DNA from: JADJPO01 sp963825645
Lineage (GTDB): Bacteria; Actinomycetota; Actinomycetes; Actinomycetales; Kineosporiaceae
Length of the DNA stretch: 64,000 bases
NCBI GenBank assembly: GCA_963825645.1
Contig: CAWGTT010000008.1
Coordinates: 248,001-312,000, forward strand
Reading direction: 5' to 3'
The notes under the pieces are model-generated. The model saw only the letters and a list, made by a program, of their open reading frames with translations. It did not search any database and was not told the origin of the DNA. Shown piece by piece: positions 1 through 8,080 of the stretch. Made by a program: the position numbers and the translations under genes. Each line of letters begins with the position of its first letter. Position 1 is the stretch's first letter.

Positions 1-202
1 CTCGGTCCGCGGCGCCGGAGCCGGGCCGGTCCGAGCCGAGGACTTGCCCCACCCGGCGGCGCCCGACCCGGAGATCTGCGGCGGCGGGGCTGGTCGCGAC
101 GCGCCGTTTAGCTGGTCCGCCGGGGACGCGGTGCGCGTCGACGCGGCCCGGCGCAGCTGCCGGCGACTGGGCAGTTGGGACGGTGGGCCGTCGGTGCTCA
201 TA
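1..202 (-). CDS. cdsA: Partial CDS, probable phosphatidate cytidylyltransferase N-terminus
   Basis: An open frame starts at an ATG whose ATGA overlaps the frr stop codon (198-200) and runs to the window edge, giving 67 codons. The visible part is a Ser/Pro/Arg-rich, disordered-looking N-terminus without a membrane segment. Identification rests on the usual order rpsB-tsf-pyrH-frr-cdsA and on the Pro/Arg-rich N-terminal extensions common in actinobacterial CdsA, which makes CDP-diacylglycerol from phosphatidic acid and CTP at the membrane. No catalytic motif is in view, so the name is inference; the reading frame and its coupling to frr are seen directly. Confidence 0.5.
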
Positions 203-755
203 CCTCGAGAAGCTCGCTCTCCTTGTGCTTGAGCAGCTCGTCGATCAGGTCGACGTGGCGCCTGGTGACGTGCTCGAGCTCCTTCTCTGCACGATTCACC
301 TCGTCTTCACCGGCCTCGCCGTCCTTGCCGATCCGGTCGAGCTCCTCCTTGGCGCGACGACGGACGTTGCGCACCGAGACCCGCGCCTCCTCGGCCTTAT
401 GTCGCGTGATCTTGATGTAGTCGCGGCGGCGTTCCTCGGTCAGCTGGGGCAGAACCAAGCGGATCATGGTGCCGTCGTTGGAGGGGTTCACGCCCAGGTC
501 AGAGTCCCGTAGGGCCTTCTCGATCGCCGTCATCGAGCCCCGGTCGTAGGGGTTCACCAGGACGGTGCGCGCCTCCGGGATCTGGAAGGAGGCGAGCTGT
601 TGCAGGGGGGTGGGCGCCCCGTAGTAGTCGACCATGATCTTGCTGAACATCGCCGGGTTGGCCCGGCCGGTCCGGATCGCCGCGAAGTCCTCCTTCGCGA
701 CCTCGACGGCCTTCTCCATCTTCTCCTCGGCCTCGAAGAGAGTCTCGTCGATCAC
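198..755 (-). CDS. frr: Ribosome recycling factor
   Basis: 185 aa, the normal RRF length. RRF works with EF-G to split post-termination ribosomes for reuse. Recognisable family blocks include an N-terminal helix followed by IRTGRANPAM (residues ~27-36), YGAPTPL, the conserved NPYDRGSM segment and the C-terminal helix with VRNVRRRAKEEL. The start codon is GTG at 755. It lies downstream of pyrH (86-base gap) and overlaps the next gene by four bases, so it belongs to the rpsB-tsf-pyrH-frr-cdsA translation/lipid cluster. Nothing unusual was seen. Confidence 0.97.
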   Translation of the reverse strand: MIDETLFEAEEKMEKAVEVAKEDFAAIRTGRANPAMFSKIMVDYYGAPTPLQQLASFQIPEARTVLVNPYDRGSMTAIEKALRDSDLGVNPSNDGTMIRLVLPQLTEERRRDYIKITRHKAEEARVSVRNVRRRAKEELDRIGKDGEAGEDEVNRAEKELEHVTRRHVDLIDELLKHKESELLEV

Positions 756-841
756 CGCTGCTCCTTCGTCGCGCTGGACCGGGCTGAGCGTGCTGGTCCG
801 TTCTGGGCCGGGTCGTCGCGTCGGGGTCCGACCTGGGCTGG

Positions 842-1582
842 TCAGTCCGCTGTGACCAGCGTTCCGATCCTCTCACCCCGGACGGCACGCACGATATTGC
901 CGCCGCCCTCCATCCCAAAGACGATCATCGGCATCCCGTTCTCCCGGCAGAGCGCGAACGCGGTGGCATCGGCGACCTGGAGGTGGCGGGACAGCGCCTC
1001 GCCATAGGTGATCTCGTGCAGCTTGGTCGCGTCGGGGTCCTTGTGCGGGTCGGCGGTGTAGACGCCGTCCACGCCGTACTTGCCCATCAGGATCACTTCG
1101 CACTTGGTCTCCAGGGCCCGTTGGGCGGCGACGGTGTCGGTGGAGAAGAACGGCATCCCGGCGCCGGCCCCGAAGATCACGACCCGGCCCTTCTCCAGGT
1201 GCCGGATCGCCCGGCGCGGGATGTACGGCTCGGCGACCTGGCCCATGGTGATCGCGGTCTGCACCCGGGTGTCGATGCCTTCCTTCTCCAGGAAGTCTTG
1301 CAGGGCAAGGCAGTTCATCACGATGCCGAGCATCCCCATGTAGTCGGCCCGGGCCCGGTCCATGCCTCGCTGCTGCAGCTCGGCGCCCCTGAAGAAGTTG
1401 CCACCGCCGATCACTATGGCCACCTGGACCCCGGACCGCACGGCTTCGGCGACCTCCCGGGCGATGTCGTGCACGACGTCCGGGTCGACGCCCAGCCGAC
1501 CGCCCCCGACCGCCTCGCCGGAGAGCTTGAGCAGCACACGGTGGTACGCCGGGCCGTCGGGTTCCTGGCTGTTCTCCTGCAC
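842..1582 (-). CDS. pyrH: UMP kinase
   Basis: Hexameric bacterial UMP kinase (amino-acid-kinase fold) that phosphorylates UMP to UDP in pyrimidine synthesis. I place the start at GTG 1582, preceded by a GAGAGG ribosome site, giving 246 aa; the frame is open to 1720 but the extra 46 residues do not look conserved. Motifs in order: LLKLSGEA near residue 18, VIGGGNFFRG (phosphate-binding glycine loop), RADYMGMLG, and the C-terminal KYGVDGVYTADP nucleotide region. It sits between tsf and frr, behind a perfect hairpin at 1683-1725 that may separate it from tsf. Confidence 0.95.
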   Translation of the reverse strand: MQENSQEPDGPAYHRVLLKLSGEAVGGGRLGVDPDVVHDIAREVAEAVRSGVQVAIVIGGGNFFRGAELQQRGMDRARADYMGMLGIVMNCLALQDFLEKEGIDTRVQTAITMGQVAEPYIPRRAIRHLEKGRVVIFGAGAGMPFFSTDTVAAQRALETKCEVILMGKYGVDGVYTADPHKDPDATKLHEITYGEALSRHLQVADATAFALCRENGMPMIVFGMEGGGNIVRAVRGERIGTLVTAD

Positions 1583-1682
1583 TCGTGATCGCCTCTCTGC
1601 CCCATACTCGCGCCGGACATCGTCGGTGCGAGCCGTGTCGATCCCGATCATGTCATCGCCCCTTGGCAGCAGTGTCTGATCA

Positions 1683-1725
1683 CGTCGATGGCCGCCTCCC
1701 ATCCCTCGGGCGGCGGCCATCGACG
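1683..1725 (-). terminator. Perfect 14-bp hairpin between tsf and pyrH
   Basis: Arms 1683-1696 and 1712-1725 are exact reverse complements (CGTCGATGGCCGCC and its complement) around a 15-base loop. There is no clear T-run on the minus strand, so it could be a weak or attenuating terminator between tsf and pyrH, or an RNA-stability/processing hairpin. Confidence 0.6.
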
Positions 1726-1747
1726 AGGACGCGTCGCGTTTCGGCGC

Positions 1748-2584
1748 TCAGCCGCCGACCTTGAACCGAGCGAAACCGCTGGCGGCCAGACCCGCCTCGT
1801 CGAGCAGCTTCTGCACCGTCTTGGAGGTGTCCTTGGCGAACGGCTGCTCGAGCAGGACGGTGTCCTTGAAGAAGGCGTTCACGCGACCCTCGACGATCTT
1901 GGGCAGGGCCTGCTCAGGCTTACCCTCCTCGCGGGACTTCTCCTCGGCGATCCGCCGTTCCGCCGCCACGATGTCGTCCGGAACCGCGTCGCGGGTGAGG
2001 TAACGGGGGGACATCGCAGCCGCGTGCATGGCCACGTCGCGAGCGACCTCCGCCCCTTGGCCGCCGGGCCCGACCCCGACCAACACGCCGATCTGCGGCG
2101 GTAGGTCCGGGCTGGTCCGGTGCAGGTAGCTGGCGATGAACGGCGCCTCGAGGCGAGCCACGCGGCGCACCTCGATCTTCTCTCCGATGGCGGCATTCGC
2201 CTCGGTGACAAGATCCGCGACGGTCCTGCCGGCATCGACCTTGCTGGCCAGCAGGGTCTGGACGTCGGCGGCCTGGGTCCGTACCGCCGCCTCCAGCACC
2301 GCGTCGGCCAGCTCCTGGAACGTGGTGCCCTTGGCGACGAAGTCCGTCTCGCAGTTGATCTCGACCAGGGTGCCCACGCCGTTCTCGACGTGCGCCGCGA
2401 CCAGCCCGTTCGAGGTTGCCCGGTCGGCGCGCTTGTCGGCGCTGGCTTGTCCCTTGACGCGTAGGAACTCGACGGCCTTGTCGTAGTCGCCGTCGCTGGC
2501 CTCCAGAGCCCTCTTGCAGTCCATCATTCCGGCGCCGGTGAGGTCGCGCAGTCGCTTGACGTCGGCTGCGCTGATATGTGCCAT
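1748..2584 (-). CDS. tsf: Elongation factor Ts
   Basis: 278 aa from ATG 2584. EF-Ts is the guanine-nucleotide exchange factor for EF-Tu. The N-terminal UBA-like domain (ADVKRLRDLTGAGMMDCKRA) is followed by the conserved core with NCETDFVAK (~residues 80-88) that contacts EF-Tu, then the dimerisation/C-terminal module ending with the typical VEGRVNAFFKD and FARFKVGG. It follows rpsB; the gap is only 19 bases if the rpsB reading frame is restored (see rpsB). The frame stays open upstream of 2584, but that part is low-complexity and non-conserved. Confidence 0.97.
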   Translation of the reverse strand: MAHISAADVKRLRDLTGAGMMDCKRALEASDGDYDKAVEFLRVKGQASADKRADRATSNGLVAAHVENGVGTLVEINCETDFVAKGTTFQELADAVLEAAVRTQAADVQTLLASKVDAGRTVADLVTEANAAIGEKIEVRRVARLEAPFIASYLHRTSPDLPPQIGVLVGVGPGGQGAEVARDVAMHAAAMSPRYLTRDAVPDDIVAAERRIAEEKSREEGKPEQALPKIVEGRVNAFFKDTVLLEQPFAKDTSKTVQKLLDEAGLAASGFARFKVGG

Positions 2585-2603
2585 GTCGTGCAGACTCCTT
2601 CTG

Positions 2604-2860
2604 TCAGGCGGACGCGTCGGACGACGCAGGCTCGGTCCGCGCGGCCGGCTCGACCGTGTCGACCGTCTCGATCGGCGGGGCGGCGGGCTGCGCGGCGGGG
2701 GTCGGCTCGGCGACGGCCGGCTCAGCAACGACCTCGGCAGTCACCGGTTCGGCGGCAACGGGCTCGGCGACGGCCGGCCCGGCAACGACCTCGGCAGTCA
2801 CCGGCTCGGCGGCAACGGGCTCGGCGACGGCCGGCTCGGCAACGACCTCGGCCGCCACGG
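2604..2860 (-). repeat. 57-bp tandem repeats, out-of-frame C-terminal tail of rpsB
   Basis: In the frame one base off from rpsB this stretch encodes an Ala/Val/Glu/Pro-rich tail built on a 19-residue unit (PAVAEPVAAEPVTAEVVAG/E) repeated about two and a half times, ending at a TGA at 2604-2606 just 19 bases before tsf. The last unit read at DNA level, near 2857-2860, has GCCGCCACGGTTCGGCG where the sister unit has GCAGTCACCGGTTCGGCG, so it lacks one C. Such acidic tails are common on actinobacterial S2. The block is therefore probably the original tail of rpsB, cut off by a one-base deletion or a sequencing/assembly error. Confidence 0.8.
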
Positions 2861-3685
2861 TTCGGCGACGGCGTCTGCAGTCGCCGGCTCGGTGGCAACG
2901 GGCGGGGCCGACCCCGCGAGAAGCTCGCGCTCCCACTCGGCCAGCGGCTCCTCGGCGGCGACCGACCCGTTCTCGACACCGGACTCGGTGCCCCGCGAGC
3001 GCGCGATCAGCCCGTCGGCCACGGCGTCGGCGACCACCCTGGTGAGCAGGGTGACCGAACGGATCGCGTCGTCGTTGCCGGGGATCTTGTAGTCGACCTC
3101 GTCGGGGTCGCAGTTGGTGTCCAGGATGGCCACGATCGGGATGTTGAGCTTGCGAGCCTCGTCGACGGCCAGGTGCTCCTTCTTGGTGTCGACGATCCAC
3201 ACCGCGCTCGGCACCCGGGCCATGTCGCGGATTCCGCCCAGGGTGCGGTCCAGCTTGTCCTTCTCCCGACGCAGGACCAGCAGCTCCTTCTTGGTCATCC
3301 CCGAGGCGGCGACGTCCTCGAAGTCGATCTCCTCGAGCTCCTTGAGCCGCTGCAGCCGCTTGTGCACGGTCTGGAAGTTGGTCAGCATGCCGCCCAGCCA
3401 GCGCTGGTTGACGTAGGGCATGCCGACACGGGCAGCCTGCTCGGCGATCGGCTCCTGGGCCTGCTTCTTCGTGCCGACGAACAGGATCGTGCCGCCGTGG
3501 GCGACCGTCTCCTTGACGAAGTCGTAGGCGTTGTCGATGAAGGTCAGCGACTGCTGCAGGTCGATGATGTAGATGCCATTGCGCTCGGTGAAGATGAACC
3601 GCTTCATCTTCGGATTCCAGCGCCGCGTCTGGTGACCGAAGTGAACGCCGCTCTCGAGGAGCTGGCGCATGGTGACGACAGCCAT
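2798..3685 (-). CDS. rpsB: 30S ribosomal protein S2, apparent frameshift near its C-terminus
   Basis: 295 aa as read from ATG 3685. Small-subunit protein S2, which binds 16S rRNA helices and recruits S1-type factors. Conserved parts are clear: the N-terminal LLESGVHFGHQTRRWNPKM, GTKKQAQ, RWLGGMLTN and IVAILDTNCDPDEVDYKIPGN. After EEPLAEWEREL and the segment VATEPATADAVAEP the frame turns into Arg/Pro/Ser-rich sequence and stops at 2798. A neighbouring frame continues the Ala/Glu/Val/Pro tail to 2604; adding one base near 2858 would give 360 aa. The globular domain is intact, so function is probably retained either way. Confidence 0.93.
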   Translation of the reverse strand: MAVVTMRQLLESGVHFGHQTRRWNPKMKRFIFTERNGIYIIDLQQSLTFIDNAYDFVKETVAHGGTILFVGTKKQAQEPIAEQAARVGMPYVNQRWLGGMLTNFQTVHKRLQRLKELEEIDFEDVAASGMTKKELLVLRREKDKLDRTLGGIRDMARVPSAVWIVDTKKEHLAVDEARKLNIPIVAILDTNCDPDEVDYKIPGNDDAIRSVTLLTRVVADAVADGLIARSRGTESGVENGSVAAEEPLAEWERELLAGSAPPVATEPATADAVAEPWRPRSLPSRPSPSPLPPSR

Positions 3686-3948
3686 GGTTGAGGTACTCCG
3701 TTGCTCGGTTCCTCGCCCCGCCCGGTCGGGCGGCGCGTCTGGCGCCACGACGCACCGTGCCGGGTCGGGGTCGAAACCCGTGGCCGGACCGAACGGTGCG
3801 CCCCGTCCGATGACGGTCCGTGGCGCGTGAAGTCGACCGGGTTCACCCTGTCCAGGGCACACTCGACCGCACGGGCATCCTACGGCCGCCGACCTGGCCT
3901 GGCCAAAAGCCGCTCCTCCAGCCCGCACCGGGCCTTTGGCGACCGGGC

Positions 3949-3954
3949 TAGCAT
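3949..3954 (+). promoter_or_regulatory. -10 element TAGCAT of a probable leaderless transcript (dapC)
   Basis: TAGCAT ends 7 bases before the GTG at 3962, the geometry expected when transcription starts at or next to the start codon. No ribosome-binding site precedes the GTG. The -35 region is not obvious. Confidence 0.5.
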
Positions 3955-3961
3955 CCCCGGC

Positions 3962-5215
3962 GTGAGAGCGAAGCCGACTGAGCCTCGATCCGAGCCCCCC
4001 GACCGACCTGCCGAAGGTCGTGCTCTGCCACCCGGGCGCTGGCAGGACGTGGCCCGGGCCGCCCGGCTGTTGCGCGCGGACGGCACCTTGGCGGCGACTG
4101 TTTTCGCCGAGATGTCCGCCCTTGCCGTCCGGACCGGTGCGGTGAACCTCGGCCAGGGCTTCCCGGACACCGACGGACCGGAGGAGGTGCTCGAGGCCGC
4201 CGTCCGTGCCGTGCGCGGCGGACGCAACCAGTACCCGCCCGGACGTGGCGTCCCCGAGCTACGGACCGCGGTGGCCGCCCACCAGAGGCGGTTCTACGGG
4301 ATGGACGTCGACCCTGACCGCGAGGTGCTGGTCACCGTCGGGGCGACCGAGGCGATCGCGGCGGCGGTGCTGGCGTTGTGCTCCCCCGGCGATCAGGTGG
4401 TGATGCTCGAGCCGTACTTCGACTCCTACGCCGCGACCGTCGAGCTGGCCGGCGCCGTGCGCCGGACCGTGCCGCTGCGCTTCCCAGACTTCGCCGTCGA
4501 CCACGAGGCGCTGGCCGATGCGTTCGGCCCGCGTACCCGGATGGTGCTGTTGAACTCCCCGCACAACCCCACCGGCCGGGTGCTGACCCGTGAGGAGCTC
4601 ACCGCGGTAGCCGAGCTGGCCGTGAAGCACGACGCCGTGGTGCTCGCGGACGAGGTCTATGAGCACCTCACCTTCGACGGCGCTGAGCATGTGCCGATCG
4701 CCACCCTGCCCGGCATGGCCGAGCGGACGCTGACCGTCTCCTCAGCCGGGAAGACGTTCTCGGTCACCGGCTGGAAGATCGGATGGGTGACCGGCCCGGC
4801 GCACCTGGTCGACGCCGTGATGACGGTCAAGCAGTTCCTCAGCTACGTCTCCGGCGGGCCGTTGCAGCCGGCGGTGGCCGCGGCGCTGGCCCTGCCCGAG
4901 GAGACCTACCACGCGGCGGCCACCCGGCTGCAGGCCGGTCGCGACCAGCTGACCGCGGGGCTGGCCGAGGTCGGCTTCGCGCTCGCCCCGAGCGCGGGCA
5001 CCTACTTCGTCGTCACCGACGTCTCCCCGCTCGGCTTCCCCGACGGCCGGGAGTTCTGCCGCCGGCTGCCCGAGCTGGCCGGGGTGGTGGCGATTCCGGT
5101 CGAGGTGTTCTGCGACCACCCTGAGCAGGCCCGCTCACTGGTCCGGTTCGCGTTCTGCAAGCGGCCCGAGGTGCTCGCCGACGCCGTCTCCCGCCTGCAC
5201 ACTCTGCGCCACTGA
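3962..5215 (+). CDS. dapC: Class I/II aminotransferase, DapC-like (N-succinyldiaminopimelate aminotransferase)
   Basis: 417 aa from GTG 3962. A PLP-dependent fold-type I aminotransferase that closely resembles, from memory, M. tuberculosis DapC/Rv0858c (shared ATVFAEMSALA, GAVNLGQGFPD, NQYPPG, VTVGATEAIAAAVL, NSPHNPTG, ADEVYEHL, GWKIGW, VRFAFCKR). The PLP lysine is K264 in SSAGKTFSVTG; the aspartate in ADEVYEHL (D230) and the arginine in VRFAFCK fit the cofactor and substrate carboxylate roles. DapC acts in the succinylase route to lysine and meso-diaminopimelate. A kynurenine/methionine aminotransferase of the same subgroup is the main alternative. It is monocistronic and divergent from rpsB. 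Confidence 0.8.
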   Translation: MRAKPTEPRSEPPDRPAEGRALPPGRWQDVARAARLLRADGTLAATVFAEMSALAVRTGAVNLGQGFPDTDGPEEVLEAAVRAVRGGRNQYPPGRGVPELRTAVAAHQRRFYGMDVDPDREVLVTVGATEAIAAAVLALCSPGDQVVMLEPYFDSYAATVELAGAVRRTVPLRFPDFAVDHEALADAFGPRTRMVLLNSPHNPTGRVLTREELTAVAELAVKHDAVVLADEVYEHLTFDGAEHVPIATLPGMAERTLTVSSAGKTFSVTGWKIGWVTGPAHLVDAVMTVKQFLSYVSGGPLQPAVAAALALPEETYHAAATRLQAGRDQLTAGLAEVGFALAPSAGTYFVVTDVSPLGFPDGREFCRRLPELAGVVAIPVEVFCDHPEQARSLVRFAFCKRPEVLADAVSRLHTLRH

Positions 5216-5306
5216 CGCCACTCACGCGCCACTCACGCCACTCACGCCACATGGGCACGACGTCACGCCGTGCCCGTCTAGCGGGCACAACGTCACGTCG
5301 TGCCCG
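5216..5306. repeat. Short tandem repeats and two related palindromes
   Basis: Right after the dapC stop, CACTCACGC-type units repeat about four times (5216-5248). Two related palindromes follow: 5253-5275 (arms GGGCACG/CGTGCCC) and 5282-5306 (arms CGGGCAC/GTGCCCG), each with a CGTCACG centre. They lie between convergent genes, so they may act as bidirectional terminators, or be copies of a dispersed palindromic repeat. Confidence 0.7.
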
Positions 5307-5362
5307 TTTGGGGTGAGCACGGTGCCGCTCGGACGAACCAAGCCGGTGACACTGCGTTCAGA

Positions 5363-6331
5363 TCACAGCGGCTCGTCCGCGACCTCGTGCCCGGGCGACC
5401 CTCCGAGCTCGCGGACGGCGCGCGTCGCGCCGTCCAGGGCGGTCTGGGCCTGCGAGCGGGCCCGGACGGCGTCGGCCACTTCGACCAGCCGCGCCTCGTC
5501 CTCGGCCTCGGCCGTAGCGAGATCGGCCCGCAGCTGCGCCACCCTCTCACGGGCCCGTTGCGAGGCCTCGCGGGCGTCCTCCAGCCGGACGGCGGCGGCA
5601 TCGAGGTCGCGGCGGGCCCGGGCCAGCGTGAGCTCGGCGCGACGTCGCTCGCCCTCGTGCCGGGCGGCCGCCCGCTCACCGTCTGAGTCGGGCGCGCTCT
5701 CGCCAGCTGAGCGCCCCAACCGCCCCGGGTCGTCGCTGCGGCCGCCGCGAAGGAGCGCCAGCGAGACACCCGTTCCGGTCCTGGCCACGGCGTCGGCGAT
5801 GTCCACCTCACCGAACCCGGAGTAGCTGAGCGCCCGGGTCAGCGTCCCGGAGCCGAACGCCGCGGCGGCGTCCGGGCTGGCCAGGGCGGCGACCGCGCTC
5901 TGGCGCACCTCGTTCGTCGTGGTGGTGGTGATGCGCTGCCCGGCGCTCTCGGCGTGGCGGACGGCGGTCCGGACGACGTCAGCCAGCGCCGACTCGCGCT
6001 GGGCGCGCAAGCCCTTGAGCGCCGCTGCGTCCAGCCGGGTCTGCGCAGAGCGGAGTGCTTCTCCGACAGCGAGCAGCCGCTCGACCACGTCGGGGTCACG
6101 CCGGAGCAGATGGTTGACCGTCCAGGCTGCCACACTCGGCTTGCGCAGCACCGCGATCTGCTTGGCCGTGGCCGGCTCACCGCCCGTCCTGGCCTGCCGG
6201 GCCAGCTCGGCGCGGGTGGCGAGGAACTGCCCGGGCACCACGGCGTACAGCCGGGTCGCGGCAGCCGCGAGGAAGCCGGCGGCGGACGACGCGGGGTCAG
6301 GGGTGCCGGCGTCGCTGGGCTCGGAGGCCAT
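5363..6331 (-). CDS. Conserved actinobacterial hypothetical protein with coiled coil
   Basis: 322 aa from ATG 6331. I do not know a function. Residues ~17-190 are helical and contain FLATRAELARQAR, KPSVAAWTVNHLLRRDP and ALRAQRESALADVV-like segments that I recall from uncharacterised actinobacterial proteins. Residues ~215-300 are a charged Arg/Glu/Ala coiled coil. There is no signal peptide or membrane segment, so it is probably cytoplasmic. A TAGCCT box ends six bases before the ATG, consistent with a leaderless transcript. It is divergent from the M23 gene and convergent with dapC. Confidence 0.75.
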   Translation of the reverse strand: MASEPSDAGTPDPASSAAGFLAAAATRLYAVVPGQFLATRAELARQARTGGEPATAKQIAVLRKPSVAAWTVNHLLRRDPDVVERLLAVGEALRSAQTRLDAAALKGLRAQRESALADVVRTAVRHAESAGQRITTTTTNEVRQSAVAALASPDAAAAFGSGTLTRALSYSGFGEVDIADAVARTGTGVSLALLRGGRSDDPGRLGRSAGESAPDSDGERAAARHEGERRRAELTLARARRDLDAAAVRLEDAREASQRARERVAQLRADLATAEAEDEARLVEVADAVRARSQAQTALDGATRAVRELGGSPGHEVADEPL

Positions 6332-6337
6332 CCGCTC

Positions 6338-6343
6338 AGGCTA
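6338..6343 (-). promoter_or_regulatory. -10 element TAGCCT, leaderless start of the 5363-6331 gene
   Basis: Read on the minus strand, TAGCCT is followed by six bases and then the ATG at 6331. No ribosome-binding site is visible. Confidence 0.5.
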
Positions 6344-6496
6344 GGCAGGACCCAGCCAGACGTTCCAGTGGCGACGTCGAGCGGGGTGGACGCGACGCCT
6401 GTGGCGATCCGTCCCCACCCCGATCTCGACGCGAGGTTGTCCACAGCCCTCGAACCGATTTCTGCTCAGCTGGTTGCGCCCGGGCAGGCTCGACGC

Positions 6497-7201
6497 ATGG
6501 CCGTTCACCGACACCGCACCGCGACCCTGTTGACGTCCCTGGCTCTGATCGGGACCGGGACGAGCGCTGCGGCACTGGTACCCGACGCGCCATCCGGGGG
6601 GCCCGCCGCGGTGGTCGAGTCACATCCTGCCGCGGCGGCGCCTTCCGCACCCCCAACGGTGGGTGCGACAGTGCTCGTCCCTGCACAGACCCGCTCACCC
6701 GGCGCGTCGGACCGTAGGCCGCCGCCGCGCTCGTCGGCGCAGGACGTCCTCGCGGCTCATCGGGCAGCGGCGGTGCCACGCTCGACGACGTGGACCTGGC
6801 CGGTGCTGCCCGCACCGACGGTGCGAGGTCGCTTCGCCGTTGGTCCCCACCGATGGTCGCCCGGCCATCGCGGTGTGGACCTCGCGGCGGGCGCCGGGAC
6901 GACCGTGCGCTCGGCCGGGGTCGGTGTGGTGGCCTTCGCCGGCGTGGTGGCCGGACGGGGCGTCGTCAGCGTGGTGCATCAGGGCGGTCTACGCACCACC
7001 TACGAACCGGTCCGGGCAAGCGTGGACGTCGGCTCGCCGGTGCGCCCTGGAACGCCCGTCGGCGAGCTCGAAGCCACCGGTTCACACTGCGCGCCGGCGT
7101 CCTGCCTGCATTGGGGGCTGCGCCGCGGGCCGGCCTACCTCGACCCTCTGTCGCTGCTCGGCCGACCGCGGCCACCGGTGCTGCTGCCGCTGGTGCGCTG
7201 A
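6497..7201 (+). CDS. Secreted M23/LytM-type peptidase-like protein
   Basis: 234 aa from ATG 6497. The N-terminus has a basic start and a hydrophobic stretch (TATLLTSLALIGTGTSAAAL), a likely Sec signal peptide, followed by a Pro/Ala-rich linker. The C-terminal ~110 residues are a LytM fold: HRGVDLAAGAGTTVRSAG supplies the first zinc ligands (His and Asp), and CLHWGLRRG the last. In LytM the final motif is HxH; here the first of these is Cys. I recall similar CLHWG forms in actinobacterial relatives, so it may be a divergent endopeptidase or an inactive cell-wall binder. It lies between rpsB/dapC and whiG. Confidence 0.85.
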   Translation: MAVHRHRTATLLTSLALIGTGTSAAALVPDAPSGGPAAVVESHPAAAAPSAPPTVGATVLVPAQTRSPGASDRRPPPRSSAQDVLAAHRAAAVPRSTTWTWPVLPAPTVRGRFAVGPHRWSPGHRGVDLAAGAGTTVRSAGVGVVAFAGVVAGRGVVSVVHQGGLRTTYEPVRASVDVGSPVRPGTPVGELEATGSHCAPASCLHWGLRRGPAYLDPLSLLGRPRPPVLLPLVR

Positions 7202-7248
7202 CCTGCTATGGGCGCGGCGTGGGCGATCCGTCCGAGCATCGGCCGGGC

Positions 7249-8058
7249 TCAGCTGACCTCGACCATCTTGGCCCGCAGCTGCATCACTGCCTTGGTGTGC
7301 ATCTGGCAGATCCGTGACTCGGTGACGCCGAGGACCCGACCGATCTCGGCGAGGGTGAGTCCTTCGTAGTAGTAGAGGGTGATCACGATCTTCTCCCGCT
7401 CGGGGAGCTGGTTGATCGCCCTACTGAGCAGGAACTTCGTCTCCTCGGTCTCGAAGGCGGTGACCGGATCTTCGGCCTTGGTGTCTTCGAGCGTGTCGAC
7501 GAGGGAGAGCTTGTCCCCTTTCTCACCGCCGACGGTGAGCAGCTCGTCCAGGGCGACCACGTTCACGTACGAGACCTGGGAGAAGATCGAGTGCAGCTCG
7601 GGGAGCGTGATGCCGAGCCTCTCGGCAACCTCGGGCTCGGATGGGGACCGGTGCAGCTCGGCCTCGAGCGAGGAGTACGCGCGCTCCACCTCGCGCGCCT
7701 TGTACCGGATCGAACGGGGAATCCAGTCGATGGCCCGCAGCTCGTCGATGATCGCCCCGCGGATCCGGGAGATGGCGTAGGTCTCGAACTTGATCGCCCG
7801 CTCGATGTCGAACTTCTCGATCGCGTCGATCAGCCCGAAGATGCCGTAGGAGACCAGGTCGGCCTGCTCGATGTTGGGCGGCAGCCCCACCCCGACCCGT
7901 CCGGCGACGTACTTGACCAATGGCGAGTACTGCAGGATCAGCCGCTCGCGCAGAGCCGGATTGGCGGTGTCCTTGAACTCCACCCACAGCGAGCGCAGCG
8001 CAGCTTCGTTGGCGGCCACCTGGTCGGCATCACGAACCGTGACCTCGTCGGCGACCAC
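7249..8058 (-). CDS. whiG: RNA polymerase sigma factor, WhiG/FliA family
   Basis: 269 aa from GTG 8058, preceded by a G-rich AAAGGGGGG ribosome site. A sigma-70 group 3 factor: region 2 with LILQYSPLVKYVAGRVG, QADLVSYGIFGLIDAIEKFD and FETYAISRIRGAIIDELR; region 3 with PRSIRYKAREVERAYSSLE; region 4 with INQLPEREKIVITLYYYE and the helix-turn-helix LTLAEIGRVLGVTESRICQMH. In Streptomyces WhiG starts aerial-hypha sporulation; the same family controls flagellar genes in motile actinobacteria. No flagellar or anti-sigma gene is in the window, so the role cannot be decided from context. Confidence 0.92.
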   Translation of the reverse strand: MVADEVTVRDADQVAANEAALRSLWVEFKDTANPALRERLILQYSPLVKYVAGRVGVGLPPNIEQADLVSYGIFGLIDAIEKFDIERAIKFETYAISRIRGAIIDELRAIDWIPRSIRYKAREVERAYSSLEAELHRSPSEPEVAERLGITLPELHSIFSQVSYVNVVALDELLTVGGEKGDKLSLVDTLEDTKAEDPVTAFETEETKFLLSRAINQLPEREKIVITLYYYEGLTLAEIGRVLGVTESRICQMHTKAVMQLRAKMVEVS

Positions 8059-8080
8059 CCGTCGCCCCCCTTTCAGCAAC

